Source of the DNA: Nematostella vectensis
Lineage: Eukaryota > Cnidaria > Anthozoa > Actiniaria > Edwardsiidae
Assembly (NCBI RefSeq): GCF_932526225.1
Contig: NC_064046.1
Coordinates: 14,645,408 to 14,709,407 of the forward strand
DNA length: 64,000 bases
Direction of reading: 5' to 3'
Shown: positions 20,701 to 30,791 of the stretch, one piece after another
Numbering within the stretch: position 1 is the first letter of the stretch
How the letters are laid out: each line of letters opens with the position of its first letter
The notes under the pieces: model-generated
The model's database searches: none
What the model saw: the letters and a program-made list of their open reading frames with translations, nothing else
What the model was told of the DNA's origin: nothing
Position numbers and translations under genes: made by a program

Positions 20701-23700
20701 CATATATAGACAATAGCACATTTATATCCCTAAATAGACAATAGCACATTTATATCCATAAATAGACAATAGCACATTTATATCCATAAATAGACAATAG
20801 CACATTTATATCCATAAATAGACAATAGCACATCTATATCCATAAATAGACAATAGCACATCTATATCCATAAATAGACAATAGCACATTTATATCCATA
20901 AATAGACAATAGCACATTTATATCCATAAATAGACAATAGCACATTTATATCCATAAATAGACAATAGCACATTTGTATCCATAAATAGACAATAGCACA
21001 TCTATATCCATAAATAGACAATAGCACATTTATATCCATGAATAGACAATAGCACATTTATTTCCATAAACAGACAATAGCACATTTATATCCATAAATA
21101 GACAATAGCACATTTATATCCATATATAGACAATAGCACATTTATATCCATATATAGACAATAGCACATTTATATCCCTAAATAGACAATAGCACATTTA
21201 TATCCATAAATAGACAATAGCACATTTATATCCATAAATAGACAATAGCACATTTATATCCATAAATAGACAATAGCACATTTATATCCATAAATAGACA
21301 ATAGCACATCTATATCCATAAATAGACAATAGCACATTTATATCCATAAATAGACAATAGCACATTTATATCCATAAATAGACAATAGCACATTTATATC
21401 CATAAATAGACAATAGCACATTTATATCCATAAATAGACAATAGCACATTTATATCCATAAATAGACAATAGCACATTTATATCCATAAATAGACAATAG
21501 CACATTTATATCCATAAATAGACAATAGCACATTTATATCCATAAATAGACAATAGCACATTTATATCCATAAATAGACAATAGCACATCTATATCCATA
21601 AATAGACAATAGCACATTTATATCCATAAATAGACAATAGCACATTTATATCCATGAATAGACAATAGCACATTTATATCCATAAATAGACAATAGCACA
21701 TTTATATCCATAAATAGACAATAGCACATTTATATCCATAAATAGACAATAGCACATTTATATCCATGAATAGACAATAGCACATTTATATCCATATATA
21801 GACAATAGCACATTTGTATCCATAAATAGACAATAGCACATTTATATCCATAAATAGACAATAGCACATTTATATCCATGAATAGACAATAGCACATTTA
21901 TATCCATGAATAGACAATAGCACATTTATATCCATAAATAGACAATAGCACATTTATATCCATATATAGACAATAGCACATTTATATCCATATATAGACA
22001 ATAGCACATTTATATCCATATATAGACAATAGCACATTTATATCCCTAAATAGACAATAGCACATTTATATCCATAAATAGACAATAGCACATTTATATC
22101 CATAAATAGACAATAGCACATTTATATCCATAAATAGACAATAGCACATTTATATCCATAAATAGACAATAGCACATCTATATCCATAAATAGACAATAG
22201 CACATTTATATCCATAAATAGACAATAGCACATTTATATCCATAAATAGACAATAGCACATTTATATCCATAAATAGACAATAGCACATTTATATCCATA
22301 AATAGACAATAGCACATTTATATCCATAAATAGACAATAGCACATTTATATCCATAAATAGACAATAGCACATTTATATCCATAAATAGACAATAGCACA
22401 TCTATATCCATAAATAGACAATAGCACATCTATATCCATAAATAGACAATAGCACATTTATATCCATAAATAGACAATAGCACATTTATATCCATAAATA
22501 GACAATAGCACATTTATATCCATAAATAGACAATAGCACATTTATATCCATAAATAGACAATAGCACATTTATATCCATAAATAGACAATAGCACATTTA
22601 TATCCATAAATAGACAATAGCACATTTATATCCATAAATTGACAATAGCACATTTATATCCATAAATAGACAATAGCACATTTATATCCATAAATAGACA
22701 ATAGCACATCTATATCCATAAATAGACAATAGCACATTTATATCCATAAATAGACAATAGCACATTTATATCCATGAATAGACAATAGCACATTTATATC
22801 CATAAATAGACAATAGCACATTTATATTCATAAATAGACAATAGCACATTTATATCCATAAATAGACAATAGCACATTTATATCCATGAATAGACAATAG
22901 CACATTTTCTTTGAGAAGAAGGCAAGGCGGGTTCCTCCCTATCTCTTTACTTTTGCCAGAGTATGGTAAACAAAACTAGGCGGGGCAAAGATTAAATCAT
23001 AACCCTCAACGCCTACGTAAGAGGCGCCTCTCTCCAAAAAAAGATGGATTATACTTTGGGAAGCGTAAGAAGTCGGGTATTTTGGATAGCATAGGATGCA
23101 GGATAAAGTATTCTTGAGGGTCGAAAGTTTCAATTCTTTCTTTGTTTTTATTTTGGGGGAAGGGGGGTGGGGTGGGGGGTGTTAATTTTTATTGCTCACC
23201 CCGTCACGTCTTTAGCAGAGTAGCTACTTGGCCCCATTTGCACTTACTGTTCAGGTAAAGGAATGTAGATTCTCTTTTGGAATCGTCGTATGAAGGCGCT
23301 GTCTAGTTCCCAAGGGCAGTTAGTCGCACACAGGAGGAAGTACTGACCGCTGAGAGACAGGCTGTCTGTTCCTTCCATCTAAAATACAGACCCGAAGAAC
23401 TCGTTAGAGCCAACTGAGATCCTGTGGGAAACAGTCTAAATATTGAAAACCCGAAACACTCGTAAGAGCAAACTAGGGTCCTATTGGTGTTGTGACAGCT
23501 TGAGACTGAAATGGCGTCAGATGGGCAATGTTTTCATGATGACAAAAAAAAGCGATTTCCTGCTTTATGAGCATCATTGATATCGCGTCTCCTCCAGAAT
23601 AAAATATTGGCTAAACAAGGGAACATCGTTCGCTTGCAGTTCGTCTCGTGTACTTTTTCTTCGCGTGTGTTACCTGTTTCAGTAGTTCAGTCGTGACGCA

Positions 23701-26700
23701 TCTCGAGTAGTTCTCGCGCATGTTACCTGTTTCAGTAGTTCAGTTTTGACGCGTCTCGTGTGTTCCTCCTCGCGTGTGCTTCGTTTCCTGCAAACACTGT
23801 CGATCTCATCGATAAAGATAACCTGGAAGGTAACATAGTTATTATAATATAAAATTATTCAAAGATAATAAGAGTTAGCATAGATTTATATTACATGTAT
23901 TACAAAGATAATCAGTGTTATCACAAAGGTAGCAGAGTTACTTTTTTATTGTCTAGACCGAAGATGGATACGCGCCGTGTGCCGTAAAGAAGACTTTAAA
24001 TGTTCACTATGGCAAAGGTAAGGTTCTAGGCTTATTTTATACTAGTTTACGATTGAGTGTAAGTATAAACTGCCCCTCCACTTACCGAGCGGCCCCTTCT
24101 ACTTCACGAGCAACCCTTCACTTACCGAGCGCCCATTCTACTTACCGAGCACCCCTCTAAATACCGAGCACACATCTACTTACCGAGCACCCCTCCACTT
24201 ACCGAGCGCCCCTCTACTTACCGAGCGCCCCTCTACTTACCGAGCACCCCTCTACTAAGCGAGCAACACTTCCACTTCCCAAGCACCCCTCTACTAAGCG
24301 AGCGCCCCTCTACTTACCGACCGCCCCTCTACTTACCGAGCATCCCTCTACTTACCGAGCACCCCTCTACTAAGCGAGCGCCCCTCTACTTACCGAGTAC
24401 CCCTCTACTTACCGAGCACCCCTCTACTTACCGAGCACCCCTCTACTTACCGAGCACCCCTCTACTTACCGAGCGCCCCTCTACTTACCGAGCGCCCCTT
24501 CTACTTCCCGAGCGCCCCTCTACTTAGCGAGCGCCCCTCTATTTAGCAAGCGCCCCTCTACTTACCGAGCGCCCCTTCTCTACTTACCGAGCGCCCCTCT
24601 AATTACCGAGCACCCCTCTACCTACCGAGCACCCCTCTACTTACCGAGCGCCCCTCTACTTACCGAGCGCCCGTTCTACTTCCCGAGCAACCCTCTACTT
24701 ACCGAGCACCCCTCTACTTACCGAGCACCCCTCCACTTACCGAGCGCCCCTCTAACTACCGAGCGCCCCTCTACTTACCGAGCGCCCCTCTACTTACCGA
24801 GCACCCCTCTAACTATCGAGCACCCCTTTACTAACCGAGCACCCCTCTACTTACCGAGCGCCCCTCTACTTACCGAGCGCCCCTCTACTTACCGACCACC
24901 CCTCTAACTACCGAGCACCCCTTTACTAACCGAGCACCCCTCTACTTACCGAGCGCCCGTTCTACTTCCCGAGCAACCCTTTACTTACCGAGCGCCCCTC
25001 TAACTACCGAGCACCCCTCTAACTACCGAGCGCCCCTCTACTTACCGAGCGCCCCTCTACTTACCGAGCGCCCCTTTACTTACCGAGCGCCCCTCTACTT
25101 ACCGAGCGCCCCTTTACTTACCGAGCAACCCTCTACTTAGCGAGCGCCCCTTCTACTAACCGAGCACACCTCTACTTACCACGCGTCCCTCTACTTACCG
25201 AGCGCCCCTCTACTTACCGAGCGTCCCTCTACTTACTGAGCACCCCTTTACTTACCGAGCACCCCTCTAACTACCGAGCGCCCCTCTACTTACTGAGCAC
25301 CCCTTTACTTACCGAGCACCCCTCTACTTACCGAGCGCCCGTTCTACTTCCCGAGCATCCCTCTACTTACCGGGCGCCCCTCTACTTACCGAGCACCCCT
25401 CTAACTACCGAGCACCCCTCTAACTACCGAGCACCCCTCTAACTACCGAGCACCCCTCTAACTACCGAGCACCCCTCTAATTACCGAGCACACATCTACT
25501 TACCGAGCACCCCTCTACTTACTGAGCAGCCCTCTACTTACCGAGCACCCCTCTACTTACCGAGCACCCCTCTACTTACCGAGCGCCCCTCTACTTACCG
25601 AGCACCCCTCTACTTACCGAGCGTCCCTCTACTTACCGAGCGACCCTCTACTTACCAAGCACCCCTCTACTTACCGAGCACCCCTTCTACTTACCGAGCA
25701 CCCCTCTACTTACCAAGCGTCCCTCTACTTACCGAGCATCCCTCTACTTACCGAGCACCCCTCTACTTACCGAGCGTCCCTCTACTTACCGAGCACCCCT
25801 CTAACTACCGAGCACCCCTTTACTAACCGAGCACCCCTCTACTTACCAAGCGCCCGTTCTACTTCCCGAGCAACCCTTTACTTACCGAGCGCCCCTCTAC
25901 TTACCGACCGCCCCTCTACTTACCGAGCGCCACTCTACTTACCGAGCGCCCCTCTAACTACCGAGCATCCCTCTACTTACCGAGCGCCCTTCCCTTTTCC
26001 TTGCGTCGTGGAACAGCTCCCTGATTAGCCTGCAGTTCAGAAACAACAGCTTCTTAACAAAAGTTTATCCTTTTATCATCAAATACCGGCCTAGGAACCA
26101 ATCATTTAATATCTGACGCAGGTAAAGGCATTAAGTGGTTGGGAGAATAAACAAAAATGTCAAGCTGGTCGGTCCCTTAGAGCCTCCTCGACCTACTCAC
26201 TTTTCACTCTCACCGACCCAGCTTGAGATGAGATCCGCGCTTGAAACGCTGTAGAAAGTCGAGTTGACCTCAGACGCAACAGCTACCGGGAAAGGTCAAG
26301 GACAAACGATGAAATATATTAGTATGAACAAGAGCAGAACAATATAGCTTCAACATCCCGTGGTGTGGGATTCAGCATTTTTTTGCAGGATTCGGAGTTT
26401 TTGCGATTGGGGTACGGGTATTTGAGGAAACACAAGCGGAATGTAGGATAGCAGGTATGGCACGGAATGCAAGATTTAAGTAACTTTTTTTTCGGGATAC
26501 ATGGAATGTAGCTCATAATGTGTAGCAGCATTCAGGACTCGGATTCTAAACTATTCCTAAACTTGCAGTGGTATTATACATCAATTTGCGAGATTTTGAT
26601 AAGTGATCGGGATCTGAGGATAGAAATAGTGGTTTCGGTTAACACGATTTCTGTAAAAAAAGGTTGGGGATAACGGGATTTGAATGAGGTTTTTTGAACG

Positions 26701-29700
26701 AACCAAATGAGCTATTACCTTGTGCTAGCCTTGTTTTACCTGGAAATACATGAACATGAATTTGAAAACACTTTAAAATGTGACGACTCACGCGAAAACG
26801 TACCTTAGGGTTTTCCGCGAGTTTGGCCTAACTCGCGCCCGTTTCGCGGAAAGCTCGCGGCCTTCTCGCGGAATGCTCGCGCTTTTCTCGCGGAATGCTC
26901 GCGCCTTAATAACGGAACGCTCGCGCCCATCTCGCGGAACGCTCGCGCCCATCTCGCGGAACGCGCGCGCCCATCTCGCGGAACGCTCGCGCCCATCTCG
27001 CGGAATGCTCGCGCTTATCTCGCGGAATGCTCGCGCTTATTTCGCGGAATGCTCGCGCCCGTTTCGCGGAACGCTTGCGCCCGTTTCGCGGGTTAATTCG
27101 CGGAATTGAGAAGCTCTAAGGTACGTTTTCGCGTGAGTCGTCACAAATATGACCAACTGTATCAAGGAAGGGTGGAAAGGGTATTTGTACTTTGTTTAAA
27201 CAAATGGGCTGTTTTGCATATAATGAGAATTCCGGCGGGAAAGCGAGGTTTGTGCATCTTACACCCTCTGGACCTCGCCCCCCCGGGATTCCCCTCGATT
27301 CTTTGATCCGCCCCTTGTACTCCACTGCAACTGGTTCAATATTTCGCTGAAAAGAACTGACCTGTGCCTGGTGGACCATATAATAGCACTCTACGCCAGG
27401 GCTTCCTACCACCTGGGATATAAAGGTAACTTTGATCAGTAAAAACATCACTCAAACACAAGCGACATTGCTATTATCACCATCATCATTATTCTATCAT
27501 CACCATCATCGCTATCACTATCATCACCATCATCATCACTATCACCACCATCATCACTATCACCATCACCATCATCACTATCATTACCATCATCATCACC
27601 ATCACCACCATCATCATCATCATCTTCATCAACATGATTGTCATCCAATTGCTCATTATCACCATCATCATCATCAACATCCTGGTCATCAGTGTCATCC
27701 CCATTATCACCATCATCACCACCATCATCACTATCATCACCATCATCACTATCATCATCATCATCATCTTCATCAACACGATTGTCATCCAATTGCTCAT
27801 TATCACCATCATCATCATCAACATCCTGGTCACCAGTGTCATCCCCATCATCATCCGCATCATGTTTATCATTATTATCTTATCATTATCACCATCACCA
27901 TGGATTACAGATGAGCTTACCTGTAAAGAGGTGAGGGAATTGAAGTGGCATAATAATGGCTTCTCTTAGCGTGTCCTTAGCTGCAGCGAGCCCAGCAACA
28001 TCAGAGAACGCCACTTGACCACCCTCAACAATGGTATCCTCAATAGCAACCCTGCGGCTGATATAGTTAGGAAAGTTATAATCAACTGATAACAGCCACT
28101 CACAGCCGGGTGAAGGGGGAGGCGGAGTCATACCTCAGTTTTGACACTCAAACAATGGGGTACGTTCTAGATATACTTATGAGGTACATTTAAGGTATAA
28201 CTTGGGTATGTCTGAGACCTGGCAGGATTCTGGTGTTGGTTGAACATACATTGCTTTTGGTAGCCATTGCCACATGAATTAGGCGCAGTAGTGGACTGCT
28301 TCAATTATGAGATTGCATTTTTCATACAAAGTGATAGGTTTGGTACCAAAAGTATCTGATACATCATGAACTGATATCTATTTATTTATAACTGATATAA
28401 TGCACATCTCGTATACTTACCTCTTGACATCGTCATCAAGTTTTTTGTTAACTGCTTTTGAACCTAAATAAATCATAATTTCCAGTTTCAGTCACTATAT
28501 CTAGAAAACAACTCACTAAACATTTCTGTGACAATAAATTTTGACCCAGGATTTTATTTGTGTTATTAATTGATAACAGATCAAGTGATGCAATAGTTAA
28601 TTAATGCTGACAGTATGCAAATATAGTCTATAAAAGAGTTGGTGATAGGCTATTTTGGGGGAATCTGAAATTGTAGTAGTTTAAGTGTATGAGAGCTAAA
28701 ACTAATGATTCAACCTCCTGATATATGTTTTCCATATAACTCCCCCCTCCAAGTCAAGTGATTTAACGTTCTGATATATCTTTTACATATAACCCCCCTC
28801 AAAATCAAGTGATTCAATGGTACCCCCCTCCCTCTCTTCTAAACTTTCCCCAGGTCCTGTGTTGGTCTTTGGCCCTGCATCTGCCACACCCTGACTGAGT
28901 TGTTACCCCTCCCCCTCTCTGCCACACCCTGACTGAGTTGTTACCCCTCCCCCTCTCTGCCACACCCTGACTGAGTTGTTACACCTCCCCCTCATCTGCC
29001 ACACCCTGACTGAGTTGTTACCCCTCCCCCTCTCTGCCACACCCTGACTGAGTTGTTACCCCTCCCCCTCTCTGCCACACCCTGACTGAGTTGTTACCCC
29101 TCCCCCTCATCTGCCACACCCTGACTGAGTTGTTACCCCTCCCCCTCATCTGCCACACCCTGACTGAGTTGTTACCCCTCCCCCTCTCTGCCAACCTTTC
29201 GCAGGTCCTGTGTTGGTCTTTGGCCCTGCATCTGCAACAACTTGGTTGAGTTGTGACCTTTTAGCAACAAGCACATCAAGTTGATGGGCAAGACTAACTG
29301 ACAGCTGATGTAGGGCATTCTAAAGGGAAAAAACAACATACATTTTATTCAAGGCATGAACTCTGAAAAATTACCAGGCAAAGCAAGAATTTGAAACTGG
29401 GCCACAGCAGTGGAGGCTCACAGGCTAACACACTAAGGCAACTGTGCTTTCTTTACTGTCATTTTGTCAGCATTGTAGCATATGAAGAAGAGCTTCAAGA
29501 AGAATTGTCCAGGCTAAAATATTTTTAATATGGTCATAATATAATGTGATTTGAACAGAGGAAATTCAGGTGCACCATTTTCTTTCTTTCTTTTGCACAT
29601 TCATGGACACTACCAAGACCACTCAGCATGCAATAATTGCTCTTATGACTGACACCAGCTCCATAATAAGGCATTTCTTTGCCTCATTGGCTGGCTTAAT

Positions 29701-30646
29701 GAAGTTCATGTCAACCAGTTGTTATTTTCCCTGCAGAAAAATGAAAGTGGCTTTTCTCATTTGCTTCAGTGTTAATGGGCTAGTGTCTTCGTGCCGCCAC
29801 AGGAACAAAGCCTTGTTATGCAACAGCTGAATTATTCAATTTCACCATAACAGCCATTCAAATTTCACGCCCTATTTTTATGTTAATTTTATACATAGAT
29901 AGTATATAAGTGATGGTAGTAATATATTCTCAATAAATCTCCTGATGAGTGGGCAACCACCGAACAGGCTTGTAGAGATGAAACGGTAGTTCGCGTGTTT
30001 TTATTCTACAAACCAAGATATATATATATATATATCAGGCATCATGGATAATGATCTCAATCAATGACAAACATACAAAAACAATCCCTACCAGTCTAAT
30101 CGGGTCCTGCTCTTTTATCTTGATGGAGGCAACCATCTGCTCAGTTTGCCGAATGTTCACAATGAGAAAGTCAAGATCAACACCTTCGCTTTTGCTACAT
30201 TCCCAAGCAGCCTCTTCAAGACTTGAATGCAAGCAAACAAACACGAATAAACAAACAACAGCAAAAACAAACAAAATATATAAGCCTTATATGACAAATA
30301 AGTAAATAAATACTAAATACTCATCGTTAAGTGTCTCATAATCATTGGAGAAACTGTACAATACTTACTGAGCAAAGAATGTATATATAAGTTAGTAAAT
30401 ATATTTATATAATAAGCTGACTTAAGTTATGAGAGGAAATTCAGTTTTGTGGTCAGAGGGTTACAGTCTTTCAAGAGTTGCTATAATTTCATAACTCACC
30501 GACGTGCTGCTTCTGAAAAAAAGAACACGGGTCCGTTAGTTTGGCTGTTGAAAAATTATTTAAACAAACCTTTAAATCAATAAATCAAACACACAATAAA
30601 ACAATACTGGGCCCACTTTACCTTCATAGATACTAAGGCTATTCAT
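17643..30646 (-). CDS. VPS4-like: Divergent VPS4-family AAA ATPase, complete, 15 exons, 441 aa
   Basis: AAA ATPases of the VPS4/SKD1 type disassemble ESCRT-III polymers in the cytosol (family knowledge). Exons in transcript order: 30646-30622, 30512-30500, 30221-30092, 29319-29196, 28463-28421, 28057-27921, 27412-27362, 26739-26719, 26282-26201, 26029-25981, 23822-23727, 23378-23248, 20111-19891, 18780-18704, 17768-17643. All are GT-AG, every phase matches, and the sum is 1,326 nt = 441 residues, close to human VPS4 (about 440). MIT-like helices occupy 1-75. Walker A GPPGTGKT is at 170-177, sensor-region [15 protein letters not shown] follows, Walker B VIFIDEID is at 226-233, and the arginine-finger region is [15 protein letters not shown]. 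The C-terminal helix ends SYGQKG where VPS4 has FGQEG. Divergence from VPS4 (for example RKREGRS, FELCATN-type changes) suggests a paralogue. Divergent transcription with MGM101. Confidence 0.92.
17988..18084. mobile_element. 97-bp inverted-repeat element
   Basis: The ends TAGCCTGAGTATCA and (reverse complement) TAGCCTGAATATCA pair at 13 of 14 positions around a GC-rich centre. It lies in the last intron of the VPS4-like gene. The rest of that intron, to 18,703, holds a TATAAAAG motif near 18,300 and AATAAA near 18,470 but no supported gene. Confidence 0.5.
19141..19900 (-). repeat. 38-bp minisatellite built from an exon/intron junction, about 20 copies
   Basis: On the gene's strand the unit is CCCCTAGTACCTGGTGGTCT followed by GTGCGGGATTCCTGTGGT. 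The exon at 19891-20111 itself ends CCCCCTAGTACCTG and its donor is GTGGTC, so each unit repeats about 15 nt of exon plus 23 nt of intron. Copies next to the exon keep CCTG|GTGGTC; distant copies often read GGCGGT or GGTGTT. Confidence 0.9.
20120..22905. repeat. 28-bp minisatellite, about 99 copies, with higher-order structure
   Basis: Unit TTTATATCCATAAATAGACA plus ATAGCACA. It starts about 10 nt upstream of the 3' splice site of exon 19891-20111 on the minus strand. Rare variants recur at exact multiples of 28: TCCC at 20,391, 20,727, 21,175 and 22,043, and TTTGTATCC at 20,192 and 20,976. This gives 336-bp and 784-bp higher-order duplications. Confidence 0.97.
22906..23247. other. Intron remainder beside the 28-bp array
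   Basis: 342 bp with no supported exon. A minus-strand ORF (22,939-23,133) has no recognisable domain. G-rich runs lie near 23,155-23,180. Confidence 0.4.
23600..23822 (-). repeat. Duplicated 3' end and donor of the Walker B exon
   Basis: The exon end ...ACTGAACTACTGAAACAG|GTAACA (23,727) is followed about 60 nt later by a second ACTGAACTACTGAAACAG with GTAACA, and then by a decayed third start (CGCGAAG...ACACGAGACG). The second copy has a usable-looking donor and would lengthen the exon with altered residues. Confidence 0.85.
24060..25980 (-). repeat. 19-bp minisatellite of 5' splice sites, on the order of 100 copies
   Basis: On the transcribed (minus) strand the unit is GCGCTCGGTAAGTAGAGGG. 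The exon 25981-26029 ends GGGCGCTCG and its donor is GTAAGTAGAGGG, so the unit is the exon/intron junction itself: about 7 exonic plus 12 intronic bases. Most copies keep GGTAAGTA; others read GGTAGTTAG or GGTTAGTA, or start TGCTTGG. Copy number is estimated as length divided by period. Confidence 0.93.
26719..26739 (-). CDS. 21-nt microexon carrying the Walker A lysine (GKTRLAQ)
   Basis: Flanked by TATTTCCAG and GTAATAG. It enters after one base of a Gly codon and leaves after one base of an Ala codon, so it encodes G-K-T-R-L-A-Q and completes GPPGTGKT between the exons at 27362-27412 and 26201-26282. Without it the flanking exons still join in frame (GPPGT to AVASEV). VPS4 has GPPGTGKSYLAKAVA at the same place, which makes this assignment firm despite the small size. 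Confidence 0.88.
26779..27145. mobile_element. 367-bp MITE with perfect 30-bp TIRs and internal GC-rich repeats
   Basis: Left end TGTGACGACTCACGCGAAAA (continuing CGTACCTTAG) matches the reverse complement of the right end over 30 bp. The inside is a 21-bp tandem repeat, CTCGCGGAACGCTCGCGCCC plus A, of about a dozen units, far more GC-rich than its surroundings. Open frames on both strands follow from the 21-bp period. It sits 39 bp upstream of the 3' splice site of the 21-nt microexon (minus strand). Confidence 0.85.
27440..27905. repeat. Compound CAT/CAC trinucleotide microsatellite
   Basis: An almost pure run of (CAT/CAC/ATT)n between exons 27362-27412 and 27921-28057 of the VPS4-like gene. 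It contains a duplicated interrupted block (about 27,622-27,705 and 27,766-27,846) with GATTGTCATCCAATTGCTCA. The His-rich and Asp-rich frames it opens are not genes. Confidence 0.95.
28740..28830. repeat. Short tandem duplication (~57 bp)
   Basis: Two imperfect copies of TCAAGTGATTTAACGTTCTG followed by ATATAT...ACATATAACCCCCCTC in an intron of the VPS4-like gene. Confidence 0.6.
28851..29195 (-). repeat. Tandem array derived from the 3' end of exon 29196-29319
   Basis: On the minus strand the exon ends ...GCAGATGCAGGGCCAAAGAC through CCTGCGAAAG, donor GTTGGCAGAGAGGG. The intron continues with about seven 38-bp units (AACAACTCAGTCAGGGTGTG plus GCAGAGAGGGGGAGGGGT). It ends at 28,851-28,909 with a longer unit that again contains GCAGATGCAGGGCCAAAGAC and CCTGGGGAAAGTTTAG. 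The short units look like the long one with the stretch between two GCAG motifs deleted. Confidence 0.85.
30622..30646 (-). CDS. First coding exon of the VPS4-like gene
   Basis: ATG at 30646-30644 opens MNSLSIYE and the donor GTAAAG follows after one more base. It joins in phase to the 13-nt exon (30500-30512, AA GCA GCA CGT CG) and then to 30092-30221, giving [19 protein letters not shown], an amphipathic helix that fits the first helix of an MIT-like domain. The 13-nt microexon is supported by CTTTTTTTCAG before it and GTGAGT after it. Confidence 0.75.
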
Positions 30647-30791
30647 AATCGCTTAAATCCTGTGTTGTCACAATTTCTTTGGTGCGAATGCTACTAGAAC
30701 TAAACCCGCCAAACCCGCCACATTTCCAAAACACGGCATGTGTTTTGGGCTTCCTTTGTTACGGGCTACCTGTGGTAGGAATTATTACAAA
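30647..30791. promoter_or_regulatory. Divergent promoter between the VPS4-like gene and MGM101
   Basis: Only 145 bp separate the two start codons. The interval contains a tandem AAACCCGCCAAACCCGCC at 30,702-30,719, whose other strand reads GGCGGGTTTGGCGGGTTT and resembles E2F sites (TTTGGCGG). No TATA box is obvious. Shared promoters of this size are common for housekeeping genes. Confidence 0.6.

Larger units (their letters stand above)
23248..26029 (-). other. Walker B and second-region exons of the VPS4-like ATPase
   Basis: Exon 25981-26029 encodes [16 protein letters not shown], 23727-23822 begins [17 protein letters not shown] and ends TELLKQ, and 23248-23378 reads [20 protein letters not shown], then [20 protein letters not shown]. 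They form the core beta strands of the AAA fold with Asp230-Glu231 as the Walker B pair. The 2.2-kb intron between the first two holds the 19-bp junction repeat. Confidence 0.9.

Noticed and set aside
23958-23992. A possible 35-nt exon of the VPS4-like gene reading [11 protein letters not shown] before Walker B
   Set aside because: The exon at 25981-26029 ([16 protein letters not shown]) aligns far better with VPS4, and its splice sites and phases join exactly to both neighbours.
26780-27109. 109-codon Arg/Ala-rich frame
   Set aside because: It is the 21-bp repeat inside a TIR-bounded element; no coding motif.
27432-27914. His-rich and Asp-rich frames of 110-160 codons
   Set aside because: Pure trinucleotide microsatellite inside a VPS4-like intron.
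30738-30791. In-frame upstream ATG of MGM101
   Set aside because: The context is weaker than AAAATGGCG at 30,792, and the extra residues (MCFGLPLLRATCG) are not needed for a mitochondrial leader. Not excluded.
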